From Alphaproteobacteria bacterium (GTDB taxonomy: Bacteria; Pseudomonadota; Alphaproteobacteria; Puniceispirillales; Puniceispirillaceae), in assembly GCA_016780765.1 (NCBI GenBank), contig JADHLH010000002.1, forward strand, positions 1 through 64,000: DNA of 64,000 bases, read 5' to 3'. The notes under the pieces were generated by a model. It worked only from the letters and a program-made list of their open reading frames with translations, was not told the DNA's origin and made no database searches. This document shows positions 1 to 9,671 of the stretch, one piece after another; position 1 is the first letter of the stretch; each line of letters begins with the position of its first letter. The position numbers and the translations under genes are program-made.

Positions 1-2
1 AA

Positions 3-62
3 CTTGCCACCTGATTTCCAGTCTTGCCCAATGATTTCATGCCTTGCCCCGTGATTTCCGGC
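3..62. repeat. Degenerate 20-bp tandem array, 3 visible copies (cttgccacctgatttccagt / cttgcccaatgatttcatgc / cttgccccgtgatttccggc), may continue left of the window
   Basis: Direct reading; shared cttgcc....tgatttc core at exact 20-bp spacing. Confidence 0.8.
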
Positions 63-129
63 ATTCCAAAGCCTGACAAAAACAGCTAGTTTGCACACAC
101 CGAAACGAAATCTGAATGGAATGAAAAAA

Positions 130-1005
130 ATGGAACGCACGGTTTTTCTCAACGGTGATTTCATGCCCGAAAGCGAGGCACGTCTTCCTATTTTTGACCG
201 CGGATTGCTGTTTGCTGATTCTGTTTATGAAGGCTTTGGCATTCTGGATTCACAGATCACCGACTTTGAATATCACATGAATAGGCTGGACCGCTCGCTC
301 GGTGAACTGAATATGCCATCGCCAATGACCCGCGATGATCTGCTGTCAGCGATGATGAAGCTGATTGCGGCGAATGATGCCAAAGAAGGGTTTTTGTATC
401 TGCAGATTACGCGCGGTAACGGTGACCGCAGCTATCTGTATGATGACAGCTACACCCCGAATATTTTCGCCTTCACACAGGGTGAAAAATTCAAGGCCGA
501 CAGCAACCCGGACCCGGTGGCGCTGGCATCGGTGCCGGACATCCGCTGGGCCCGCCGTGATATCAAGACAACCAACCTGCTTGGTCAGGTGATGGCAAAA
601 CAGGCGGCGCATCTTGCCGGCGCACACGAAGCGCTGATGATCGCACCGGATGGCGATATCACTGAGGCCGGATCATCCAGCTTTTTCTTTATCAAGGATC
701 GGGAATTGTTCGTTCGTCCGGTCAGCAACGAGATTTTGCACGGCATAACCCGCCAGACCATGCTGCGGGTGGCCGAACAATTCCAGCTTAAGATTCGCGA
801 AACAACCTACACGCTGGATGAGGCGTTGCGCGCCGATGAGGCTTTTATTACAGCCGCGTCGATTTATGTTCTTCCCGTCGGGCGGATTGATGACCATATA
901 ATTGGTGACGGCACGACCGGACCGATTACCGCTGCGCTGCGCACCGCCTATCTAGAGACGGCGCGGGCAGAATTTCCGGTGGTGCCCGAAGTTGAGACAA
1001 CATGA
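130..1005 (+). CDS. D-amino-acid transaminase / class IV PLP aminotransferase
   Basis: ORF; N-terminus FLNGDFMPESEARLPIFDRGLLFADSVYEGF and ITEAGSSSFFFIK are typical of class IV aminotransferases; start at 121 or 130. Confidence 0.85.
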   Translation: MERTVFLNGDFMPESEARLPIFDRGLLFADSVYEGFGILDSQITDFEYHMNRLDRSLGELNMPSPMTRDDLLSAMMKLIAANDAKEGFLYLQITRGNGDRSYLYDDSYTPNIFAFTQGEKFKADSNPDPVALASVPDIRWARRDIKTTNLLGQVMAKQAAHLAGAHEALMIAPDGDITEAGSSSFFFIKDRELFVRPVSNEILHGITRQTMLRVAEQFQLKIRETTYTLDEALRADEAFITAASIYVLPVGRIDDHIIGDGTTGPITAALRTAYLETARAEFPVVPEVETT

Positions 1006-1097
1006 TGATGTCTCAAGAAGGTGCTGCAACCACCCGGTATTTTAGCTGATTGGTGATGTGACGAGCTGGCCGGGGCCACAGGGGGAAAGACCAGCCA

Positions 1098-2264
1098 ATG
1101 TCACTGGCGTTGAACACAACGTTGGCGCAGTTACAGGCGATTGCCAAATGTCCGATGCCGCGCGCAACGGCCATGCCCAAGGCGATGTATGTGCTGCCCG
1201 AAATTCTTGCCAAGGAAGAAGAACGCATCTTTGCGGCTGGCTGGCTGTGTGCGGGGCGTGCCGACGAGCTGCCTGACGTTGGCGATTACATGACGTTTGA
1301 GCATGGCCGTCAGCCGGTGATCATATTCCGCGGGGGCGACGGCACGATACAAGCCCATGCAAATGTCTGTCGTCACCGGATGATGCGGCTGGTTGACGGG
1401 CGCGGCAATGCCCGCAAATTCACCTGTCCCTATCATGCCTGGACCTATGATCTGGATGGCCGGCTGGTGGCCGCGCCGTTCATGGACAAAACAGAGTGTT
1501 TCAACAAGGCCGATCTTGGTCTGCATCCGGTGCGATGCGATATCTATCAGGGCTGGATTTATCTGTCATTGGACCCGAACGCCGAGCCGGTCGCAGATGC
1601 GCTGGCCGATCTGACCCCGATCATGGCGGATTACGCGCAGGAAGATTACGTCACCATCTTTGCTGAAGACCATGTCTGGGACACCAACTGGAAGTGCCTG
1701 ACGGAAAACTTCATGGAAAGCTATCACCTGCCTGTTGCGCACAAGGCAACGGTTGGGGCGCATCAGAACACCGATCAGACAAGCTTTGATCCGGCTGGCG
1801 CCCATGATGCCTACACATATCAGCTGTTTACCAAGCGTGACACAACACCGGTCGGATGCGCCCATCCGAACAACACGCGCCTGAAAGGGCGGTGGCGCAA
1901 TACATCGGTGATGCCGACAGTTTTTCCCTCGCACATGTATGTGCTGGCCCCGGATCATTTATGGTATCTGGCACTGCAGCCAGATGGTGTGGGGCGCACG
2001 CGTATCCGTTACGGTGCCGCCATCGCCCCCGAGATGCTGGCAGCCCAGAATGATCGGGACGGTTTTATTGCCGATACAAAGGCTTTCCTTGATCAGGTGC
2101 AGATAGAGGACAAGCATGTTGTCGAAGGCATGTATCGGGGGGCGCAGTCACCACTTGGCAGTAGTGGTCCGTTGAGCTGGCTGGAACGCGCCAACCACGA
2201 ATTCACCCAGTATCTGGCGCGCCGCCTTTGTGGCAACGATCCTTGTGACCGCCAGTCAGACTGA
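1098..2264 (+). CDS. Rieske [2Fe-2S] ring-hydroxylating oxygenase alpha-subunit family
   Basis: Rieske motif CRHRMMRL...CPYHAWTYDLDGRL; C-terminal catalytic domain with ENFMESYHLPVAH. Confidence 0.85.
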   Translation: MSLALNTTLAQLQAIAKCPMPRATAMPKAMYVLPEILAKEEERIFAAGWLCAGRADELPDVGDYMTFEHGRQPVIIFRGGDGTIQAHANVCRHRMMRLVDGRGNARKFTCPYHAWTYDLDGRLVAAPFMDKTECFNKADLGLHPVRCDIYQGWIYLSLDPNAEPVADALADLTPIMADYAQEDYVTIFAEDHVWDTNWKCLTENFMESYHLPVAHKATVGAHQNTDQTSFDPAGAHDAYTYQLFTKRDTTPVGCAHPNNTRLKGRWRNTSVMPTVFPSHMYVLAPDHLWYLALQPDGVGRTRIRYGAAIAPEMLAAQNDRDGFIADTKAFLDQVQIEDKHVVEGMYRGAQSPLGSSGPLSWLERANHEFTQYLARRLCGNDPCDRQSD

Positions 2265-2281
2265 TCATCGGGTTTGCGGTA

Positions 2282-3181
2282 TCAGGCTGATTTATAGCGC
2301 GTGACCAGATAGACACCGGCGCTGGTCACTGCGAAACCCGTCAGGCTGAACAGCGTCAAAGGTTCATTAAAGCCGATGGCCGCAATCACCGCAGTGACTG
2401 GCGGCACAAGAAACATCAGCGATGATGTGGCGGCCATGCTGTCGCGCTGGATCAGCACCATCAAGATCAGATAGGCCCCGGCCGACACCAGCACGATCTG
2501 CCATGCAAGCGCGATGATAAACGGTATCTCCCAGCTGATGCGGGGCGTCTCTACGGTGCTGCAGATAACGATAAAGAACAGGCTGGCTGCAACGGTCTGG
2601 ATGATATTGCCGGGCAACAGACCGATCTGTTTGCCGATCTTTTTCTGCAGCAAGGTACCGCCGGTTACGGCTGCCAGCCCGATGGTGACCGAAATCAGGC
2701 CCAGCACCGGCATGCTGCCGCCCAGCTTGGGCCATAACACCAGAACAACGCCCAACAGGCCGATGGCGATGCCGGCAATCTGTTGCATGCGCAACCGTTC
2801 GGAAAACAGTGAAATGGCCAGCACCGAAGCCAGAATGGGCTGCAGGGATACGATCAACGCTGAAATTCCGGCTGAAAGCCCGACTGACAGTGCAAAGAAC
2901 ACGCTGCCAAGATAGATGCCATGCAGCAGTACCCCGACCAGCGCGGTCAGCAGAATAACGGACGGCGTCGTGTCTGCACTGTCGTGCTGATTGTGGGGGC
3001 TGCGTCGACGCTGCCACCACCGTGCCGCCAGTAGCATCACCAGAAACAACAGGCTGACCAGCGTAAAGCGGACCAGCAACATGGCAAAAGGTGTTGCATA
3101 GACAACACCGACCTTGGCGGTGACGAAAGCCGAAGACCACAACCCTACAAAAATCAGGGGAAGAAATACCCGGAACAGCAT
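2282..3181 (-). CDS. DMT superfamily (EamA) transporter
   Basis: Hydrophobic multi-TM protein starting MLFRVFLPLIFVGLWSSAFVTAK; longer ORF-track start rejected. Confidence 0.8.
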   Translation of the reverse strand: MLFRVFLPLIFVGLWSSAFVTAKVGVVYATPFAMLLVRFTLVSLLFLVMLLAARWWQRRRSPHNQHDSADTTPSVILLTALVGVLLHGIYLGSVFFALSVGLSAGISALIVSLQPILASVLAISLFSERLRMQQIAGIAIGLLGVVLVLWPKLGGSMPVLGLISVTIGLAAVTGGTLLQKKIGKQIGLLPGNIIQTVAASLFFIVICSTVETPRISWEIPFIIALAWQIVLVSAGAYLILMVLIQRDSMAATSSLMFLVPPVTAVIAAIGFNEPLTLFSLTGFAVTSAGVYLVTRYKSA

Positions 3182-3185
3182 GCGT

Positions 3186-3848
3186 CTACAGCCGCGCCGC
3201 AAGGTATGCGGCAATCGCAGTGCCAAAGGCGATATGCGTATCCCTTGTCCAGTGGATCGGGTCCAGCGCAGAGGAAACAGCATGGTCGTTGCCGTCGATA
3301 TATCCGGTGCCGGCCTTCTGGGCTGCGGCTGCAAGCAGGTCCGGCAACAATGCCGATGTTGCCCGTCCATTCTGCCATTCGGCGGCGCGGTCCCAGTCTG
3401 GATCATCAGCACGTTCGCCAAGGCGCGGCGGGCAAATCAGCGTCACAGCAGGTGGCGCGGCATCAGCCCAGCCGCCTGGTCCGCAGGGCAGTGCGGCGGC
3501 AGTTGCAGCAAGCGAAATCTGCGCGTCCACAATATCGGCGGCATTGCGCGCAAACCTTGTTTTCAGATCATTGGTGCCAAGCATGATCAACACATGATCA
3601 AGGGGTTGCTGCGACAGCAGAATGGCCCGCAGCGGCGTCGCTCCGTTGAAATGTGCGCCTTCCTGCGGGTCGTCCAGATTCGTCGTGCGGCCCGGCAAGC
3701 ATTCCTCAATCAGCTCGATATCATGACCATCAGTAAGCAGCTGTGCGGCCATGCTGACCGGCCAGCGGCCTTCAAACCGGGTGCCCAGCCCGTCATCAAG
3801 ATAGCCCCAGCTGTTTGAATCGCCATAGATGAGAATGCGAATAGACAC
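3186..3848 (-). CDS. SGNH/GDSL hydrolase (arylesterase-like)
   Basis: GDSN block (ILIYGDSNSWG), GTND block, C-terminal DPIHWTRDTH; GTG start at 3848 fits the frame. Confidence 0.8.
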   Translation of the reverse strand: MSIRILIYGDSNSWGYLDDGLGTRFEGRWPVSMAAQLLTDGHDIELIEECLPGRTTNLDDPQEGAHFNGATPLRAILLSQQPLDHVLIMLGTNDLKTRFARNAADIVDAQISLAATAAALPCGPGGWADAAPPAVTLICPPRLGERADDPDWDRAAEWQNGRATSALLPDLLAAAAQKAGTGYIDGNDHAVSSALDPIHWTRDTHIAFGTAIAAYLAARL

Positions 3849-3967
3849 GATGAAAGTGACCTGCTGATTGCAAAAGGAATCTGCTACCCGGCGTGTATGC
3901 TGCGTGCAGACTGGTTGTGGTTCTGCACAAAACGAGACTGCGCAGGATGCCCCTTTAATGCAAGCCG

Positions 3968-5668
3968 CTAATGCAAGCTGCCGCCGCGCATGCCGGCAAA
4001 TTTCTCGAACCGCCAGCGAAACCAGCCTTGCAGGCAGATGAAAGTGACAAGCGGGATCACAAGCTGCAACATCGCAGCCATGCCTGCCGCTTGCCGGCTG
4101 CCGCCAGCGGCCAGCGCAACAGCCTCGGTCGTGATGGTGGCGATCCTGCCGCCCCCGGCAAACAGGCTGGGCAGATAAAGGGCGACCGATACCGACATGC
4201 CCAGAAACAGCACGGTGATCAGTGCCGGTGCCAGCAGTGGCAGTGTTATCACCCGAAACCGTCGCCACCGCCGCATGCCAATCGTTGCTGCCACCCGGTC
4301 ATAACGGTGATCGAGTCCGGCATGCGCCGGCGCCATTATCAACCATGTATAGGGAAGGATGAACAACAGATGTATCCAGATCATGGCCAACCAGCTGCCA
4401 TCAAGACGGGTCCATAGCAGCATCATCTGCAGGCCGGTGACAATGCTGATCTGCGGCAGCAACAGCGGAATACAGATCATCCAGTGAAGGGTTGGCCCAA
4501 GGCGTGCCGCAATCCCGGATTGCAGGACAAGCAGACACAGGCCTGTGGCAAGAATCGTTGCAGCGCCGCCCGCAAGAAAGCTGCTGCCAAGCGCGGACAG
4601 CAGGCCGGTCGCACGTGCCCATCCTGCAAAGCTGATGCTGCCCGGCAATGCGTCGGGGAAGAACCAGCTTGTCGTGAATGACCACAGCAAGGCGGCGATC
4701 AGGCCAAGCAGACCGGCCAGCATCGGCAGCACTGCAAAGCCAGACAGGATATGGCGTGCCATGCTTGGCAGCCTTGTGCGGTGTCCACGCCGCCGCCAGC
4801 CTGTCAAAATCGCTGATATCAGAACTTCACCAGCACGCCAGATTGCCAGCGCCAACACCGCCAGGCCGCCCTGCAACAATGCACCGGCCGAAGCGGGCAG
4901 ACGGGCCAGCAGGTCCGGGTCCTCAAATCCGTGCACCACCATGACAGCCAGCGGTGGGGGCAGCCCCGGACCCAGCACCAGTGACATATCCACCACGGAC
5001 ACGCTGAACACCAGAACTGCGGCAAGTGGAAGCCTGATCAGCCGATAGATATCAGGCATCACCAGCAGCCACATCGCGGCGTCTTTTGAGTATCCAAGGC
5101 TGCGACCGATTGCGGTTATCTGTCTGGCTGGTTGCGTGGATAGTGCGGCCAGACTGACAAGACACAGAAACGGGATTTCCTTTGCCAGCAGGGCGATTAT
5201 CAGGCCGTGCTGTTCAAGATCTGGCAGAAGACCGGTTGCCGGTGGGCGCACAAAACCTGTCAATTCCGGCGAGACAAGCCGGATCAGCCAGCCTGACGGG
5301 GCCAGCAGAAACAGGATGCCGATGGCGACGGTGCTGTGCGGTACCGCAATCAACGGCCCCATGATGCTGCGCAGGCGGTGCATTGGTGCGAAAGACGACA
5401 AGGTGACCACAAGGATGAAACTGGCGATGAATGACAGGAAGGTTGCAACCAGACCGGTGCCCAATGACAGCATGATGGCACCAGCAACACCAGGGGTTGC
5501 CAGGAACATCTGCAGCGGAACGGCAGATACATCGCGCGCGCCCAATGCCGGGAACCATCCGAGAGCTGGCAGTATCGTGCCGCAAATCCCGGCTGCCAGC
5601 GGCAGCGCAACGACCAGTCCGAGGGCCAGCCCGGCGATGAATATCAGCCGGTCAGTTGCCGCTGCCAT
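3968..5668 (-). CDS. ynjC: ABC transporter permease, two fused permease units (YnjC-like)
   Basis: About 566-aa two-unit permease overlapping the ynjB-like gene; typical TM content. Confidence 0.7.
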   Translation of the reverse strand: MAAATDRLIFIAGLALGLVVALPLAAGICGTILPALGWFPALGARDVSAVPLQMFLATPGVAGAIMLSLGTGLVATFLSFIASFILVVTLSSFAPMHRLRSIMGPLIAVPHSTVAIGILFLLAPSGWLIRLVSPELTGFVRPPATGLLPDLEQHGLIIALLAKEIPFLCLVSLAALSTQPARQITAIGRSLGYSKDAAMWLLVMPDIYRLIRLPLAAVLVFSVSVVDMSLVLGPGLPPPLAVMVVHGFEDPDLLARLPASAGALLQGGLAVLALAIWRAGEVLISAILTGWRRRGHRTRLPSMARHILSGFAVLPMLAGLLGLIAALLWSFTTSWFFPDALPGSISFAGWARATGLLSALGSSFLAGGAATILATGLCLLVLQSGIAARLGPTLHWMICIPLLLPQISIVTGLQMMLLWTRLDGSWLAMIWIHLLFILPYTWLIMAPAHAGLDHRYDRVAATIGMRRWRRFRVITLPLLAPALITVLFLGMSVSVALYLPSLFAGGGRIATITTEAVALAAGGSRQAAGMAAMLQLVIPLVTFICLQGWFRWRFEKFAGMRGGSLH

Positions 5669-6938
5669 ACCGCCGTTTCCATTCAGCTTCGATTGCCGGC
5701 ATCCATGAGGGGTGCGGTTCGGCAAGTGTGCGTGTCAGATCAGCCTCGCCAAGCGTTGCCACGCCGCGTGGCAGCGCATCAAGCGCCGCCTTGTCAGCAG
5801 GATCGAGCCGATGCCGTGCCAGTACGGTTGGATCACCCCAGATGCGCGGGTCTGCCTTTCTGATCTGTGCGGCAGGGGACAGCAGGAAATTGGCAACAAC
5901 CTTGGCCGCATCCGCGGCGCTGGCATTGAACGGGATGGCCAGAAAATGCACATTGGCCAATGTGCCGCCATCATGAATGTAGGTGCGCACGGTTGGTTGC
6001 AGTTCACCGCGTGCAATGGCGGCAGATGCGTCTGCCGGATTGAAAGCCATAGCGATATCAATCTCGGCATCGGCAAGAAGTTGACGCAGTGCCGGATAGT
6101 TCGCCGGATAGCTTTTGCCGCCGCGCCACAGATAGGGGGTAACGTCCTCAAGCCATATCCACAAAGGCGCTGTCACCGCATCGAAATCTGCCTGTGATAC
6201 CGGGGCATAAAGCGGTGACGGATCGATGCTCAACTCCAATATCAGCTGTTTCAGAAATGACAGGCCGATGAAGTCAGGTGGCAGCGGATAGGTAAACCGG
6301 CCCGGATGCTTTTTGATGTAGGACGCCAGTGCCATAGCATTTTTTGGCGGTAGCGGGGTAATGGCGGTGTCATGTGAAAATACCAGCTGCGCCCGCCCCC
6401 ATGGCGATTCAAGCCCGCCGGTTGGCTCGGCAAAGTCTAGCTTCAGGGCTGGCAGCGCGGCAGCATCGGTAAACTGCCAGTTTGGCAAGTCTTCAACCCA
6501 TGGGGCAGGCTGCAACAGGCTGTGCTGTTTCAGGGCTGCAAAATTGGCACCATTGACCCACAGCAGATCAACGCTGCCATTCGTGTCCCGCCCGGCTGCC
6601 TTTTCGGCCAGTATGCGTGATACCGCCGCGCCCGTATCACCAAGCTTTACATGAACAAGGGTGATGTCAAAGCGTTCGGATACCTCTGCACTTGCCCATT
6701 CGATATAGGCGTTGATCTTGTCATCACCGCCCCAGGCATTGAAATAGACCGTCTGGCCAGTGGCCGCATTGATGACAGAACTAAAATCATGCCCAGACGC
6801 GACACTGTGTTCAGACGCTGTGCTGTGTTCAGACGCCGTACTGGGTGCCGGTGCGACAAGCATGACGAGTGCCACGCACAAAGACATGCATGTGCTGGCC
6901 AAAATCGCAAAACTGAAAGGGTGAAATCGGCAAGGCAT
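5652..6938 (-). CDS. ynjB: ABC transporter substrate-binding protein (YnjB family)
   Basis: GSVDLLWVNGANFAALK, ESPWGRAQL and YPLPPDF resemble remembered YnjB; signal peptide present. Confidence 0.75.
   Translation of the reverse strand: MPCRFHPFSFAILASTCMSLCVALVMLVAPAPSTASEHSTASEHSVASGHDFSSVINAATGQTVYFNAWGGDDKINAYIEWASAEVSERFDITLVHVKLGDTGAAVSRILAEKAAGRDTNGSVDLLWVNGANFAALKQHSLLQPAPWVEDLPNWQFTDAAALPALKLDFAEPTGGLESPWGRAQLVFSHDTAITPLPPKNAMALASYIKKHPGRFTYPLPPDFIGLSFLKQLILELSIDPSPLYAPVSQADFDAVTAPLWIWLEDVTPYLWRGGKSYPANYPALRQLLADAEIDIAMAFNPADASAAIARGELQPTVRTYIHDGGTLANVHFLAIPFNASAADAAKVVANFLLSPAAQIRKADPRIWGDPTVLARHRLDPADKAALDALPRGVATLGEADLTRTLAEPHPSWMPAIEAEWKRRYGSGN
6789..6842. repeat. In-frame 18-bp repeat (2 strong copies plus 1 diverged) in the ynjB-like gene, encoding (S-x-A-S-E-H)n
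   Basis: gtgttcagacgctgtgct / gtgttcagacgccgtact, preceded by atgcccagacgcgacact. Confidence 0.8.
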
Positions 6939-7043
6939 AACGGGCTCCTTGCAGGAGTTTCTGTGACTACTTCCACTAGCACGGATAAATAAACCAAGGC
7001 TATATAGTTTGCCGTCCCAGTACACAGGTCTTCAAGTCAGATC

Positions 7044-7667
7044 ATGCTAAGTCTTCGCGACATAACGATATCCATCGCCGATGAGATGCCGCTGATCAGC
7101 GGTTTGAGCGTTGATATCGAACCCGGCAGTTTGCGCCTGATCCAGGGTGCAAGTGGCAGCGGGAAATCGACATTGCTGTCCGTCATCTGCGGAACAGCGG
7201 ACAGGAATGTGCATGCCACGGGTGATGTGCTGCTGAACGGGCGGGTGGTTAGCGGCCTTGATGCAGAGGACAGGCGCATCGGGTTGATGTTTCAGGACCC
7301 GTTGTTGTTTCCGCATATGTCGATTGGCGACAATCTGGCAATTGCCCTTGCCGCCCACCATCGCCATGACCGCAAGGCGCGCGTGTCCGATGCCCTGGAA
7401 CTGGCTGGCCTTGCCGGATTTGAAGGCCGCGATCCAGCCACCTTGTCCGGCGGGCAGGCGGCGCGCGCTGCCTTGATGCGTACCCTACTCGCAGAGCCTG
7501 AAGCTTTGCTGATGGATGAGGCATTTTCCGCGCTGGATCCGGAATTGCGGCATGCCTTTGGAGGATTCGTCCGCACGCAGATTGCCGAGCGGCGCATCCC
7601 GGCATTGCTGGTCAGTCATGATGCTGCCGATGCCATGTTTGCAGATGACGGTATCATCCGAATCTGA
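7044..7667 (+). CDS. ynjD: ABC transporter ATP-binding protein (YnjD-like)
   Basis: Walker A GASGSGKST, signature LSGGQAAR, Walker B ALLMDEAF; adjacent and divergent to ynjBC-like genes. Confidence 0.75.
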   Translation: MLSLRDITISIADEMPLISGLSVDIEPGSLRLIQGASGSGKSTLLSVICGTADRNVHATGDVLLNGRVVSGLDAEDRRIGLMFQDPLLFPHMSIGDNLAIALAAHHRHDRKARVSDALELAGLAGFEGRDPATLSGGQAARAALMRTLLAEPEALLMDEAFSALDPELRHAFGGFVRTQIAERRIPALLVSHDAADAMFADDGIIRI

Positions 7668-7801
7668 AACCATAGCGCATGATCAGCGACAGACCGGTCA
7701 GGCAGAACGCGTTTCTGTTGCCAATGGATTCTTTCGTCTTGGCGATCGAATCAGGCTAGTCTGCGCTATACGCCAAGTAAGCGCAGCAAACAGGGTTTGA
7801 G

Positions 7802-9007
7802 ATGACGACCAGTACCATCGATGTGGAACAGATCATGCAGAGCTATCCGGCTGCACCCGAGATGCAGGTCACGCTGGCCAACTGGCGTGAGCCGACATTG
7901 TCGCGATGGGCGTTTTCACATGTTCGCCAGATCATGCCGACCGCGCCGATCCCCACCCCTGATCAGCCTTCGGATATGCAGCAGGCGATACAGGATTTGG
8001 CAGCGCTTGATGTCAGCACTGGGACAGACCCCATGACCCTGGGCGGGTGGCTGGAGACCAGCCAGACTGATGCCTTTCTGGTGATGCATCGGGGCAAGCT
8101 TGTCTTTGAATGGTTTGGTGGCTGGGGCGCGGCTGACCGTCAGCACATCATTTTCTCAGTTTCAAAATCACTGACCGCGTTGCTGGCAGGCATTCTGTGC
8201 AAGACCGGCATTCTGGACCCGCAACGTGCTGTTCGCGACTATCTGCCCGAGGTCGCGGGAAGTGCCTACGAAAATGCGCTGCTGCGTCATGTTCTGGATA
8301 TGACCGTCGCCTCCGGTTTTACCGAAGATTACCTTGATACCACCGGTGTTTTCATGGCCTATCGCCGTGCGTCAGCCTGGAATCCGGTCGAATCTGGCCA
8401 GACAACGGATGGTCTGCGCGCCTTTCTGGCTGGCCTGCCGGCATCAGACGGCAACCATGGCCACCGGCATCATTACTGCTCGCCGCATACCGACCTGTTG
8501 GGATGGATTATTGAACGCGCCAGCGGCACGGCTTTCAACACGCTGTTTTCAGAACTGGTGATGCAACCGGTTGGTGCTGCCCGTGACGGGTATGTGACGC
8601 TGGACAGTTTCGGTGCGCCACGTGTGGCGGGGGGCATTTGTGTGGCACCGCATGATCTTCTGCGCATTGCCGAAATGGTGCGCAATTTCGGCGCTGTGGG
8701 TGGCAAACAGATCGTGCCAGAATCATGGATTGCTGATTTCCGCGGGTTTGATGATAGCGCGCCCTGGCAGCGCCAGCAAGATGGTCCGCGGCATTTTCCC
8801 GATGGCGCCTACCGGTCAAAATGGTACCGCACCGGGCTGCCAGATGACGAATTTGCCGCAATCGGCATTCATGGCCAATGGATATGGGTCAATCCGGTGC
8901 GTGAAGTGACGATCATCAGAATGGCATCGAATGATCTGCCGGTTGATGTCGATTCCGGGCCGGCGGTGCATGCAGCCTTCCACGCGGTTTGCCGGTCATT
9001 TGCCTAG
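7802..9007 (+). CDS. Beta-lactamase-family serine hydrolase
   Basis: SVSK (SxxK) motif in IIFSVSKSLTALLAG; YCSPHTDLLGWIIERASG. Confidence 0.8.
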   Translation: MTTSTIDVEQIMQSYPAAPEMQVTLANWREPTLSRWAFSHVRQIMPTAPIPTPDQPSDMQQAIQDLAALDVSTGTDPMTLGGWLETSQTDAFLVMHRGKLVFEWFGGWGAADRQHIIFSVSKSLTALLAGILCKTGILDPQRAVRDYLPEVAGSAYENALLRHVLDMTVASGFTEDYLDTTGVFMAYRRASAWNPVESGQTTDGLRAFLAGLPASDGNHGHRHHYCSPHTDLLGWIIERASGTAFNTLFSELVMQPVGAARDGYVTLDSFGAPRVAGGICVAPHDLLRIAEMVRNFGAVGGKQIVPESWIADFRGFDDSAPWQRQQDGPRHFPDGAYRSKWYRTGLPDDEFAAIGIHGQWIWVNPVREVTIIRMASNDLPVDVDSGPAVHAAFHAVCRSFA

Positions 9008-9058
9008 TTTGGGTTAAATCTATGACAAAGCATTCGGCTTGGGCGCAGCCAAAAAATC

Positions 9059-9451
9059 TCAGGTAGGTCGATCAATCGGCAGCTGCTGCATGCGCCATTC
9101 GGTAAAGCCGCCTTCCATATCCATGACATTCTTCATGCCCATATCCATCAGCGTCTTGTTGGCCAATGCGGACAGCATGCCTGAGGCGCAGAACAGGATA
9201 AGCTTGCGGTCGGTGCTGAAAACGATCTTGTGGTAGGGGCTATGCGGGTCGACCCAGAATTCCAGCATGCTGCGCGGCGCATGATATGATCCGGTCACAG
9301 TGCCATTCTGTTTCAGCTCACCAACATCGCGAATATCAATCAGGCGTGCCTCGCCCTGTTCCTGCATCCGAAAGGCCTTTTGCACGCTTGTCTGTTCAAT
9401 CTGGCTGCGCGCCGAAAGCACAAGATCGCTGACATGATGGGTGAGGGGCAT
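9059..9451 (-). CDS. Rhodanese-like domain protein
   Basis: LIDIRDVGELKQNGTVTGSYHAPRSMLEFW, ILFCASGMLSALA. Confidence 0.85.
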   Translation of the reverse strand: MPLTHHVSDLVLSARSQIEQTSVQKAFRMQEQGEARLIDIRDVGELKQNGTVTGSYHAPRSMLEFWVDPHSPYHKIVFSTDRKLILFCASGMLSALANKTLMDMGMKNVMDMEGGFTEWRMQQLPIDRPT

Positions 9452-9671
9452 CTATCATTCTCCGCGAAAAGGGATAGCGGAATGGACGTTACCCCCGCGA
9501 AACCGGCAGCGACAATAGGGGGGCCGGGAATTTCCGGTGATATCACGGTTTCGTGAAATTTCGGATTGCAACTGGTTCATCTGAACGGGTGTGCGGGTCT
9601 TCCGCATCGCCACTTTTTGTGTCTAGTATGACGCGTTCGAACATTGACCATCCGCTGTGAAGGACTGCACC

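Noticed and set aside
3186-4268. 360-aa ORF spanning the esterase and upstream region
   Set aside because: Only the last 220 codons are SGNH-like; the upstream part is antisense/out-of-frame relative to the permease gene. A GTG start at 3848 fits better.
7044-7667. Truncated ABC ATPase pseudogene
   Set aside because: Short (207 aa) but has intact Walker A, signature and Walker B motifs, as expected for YnjD.
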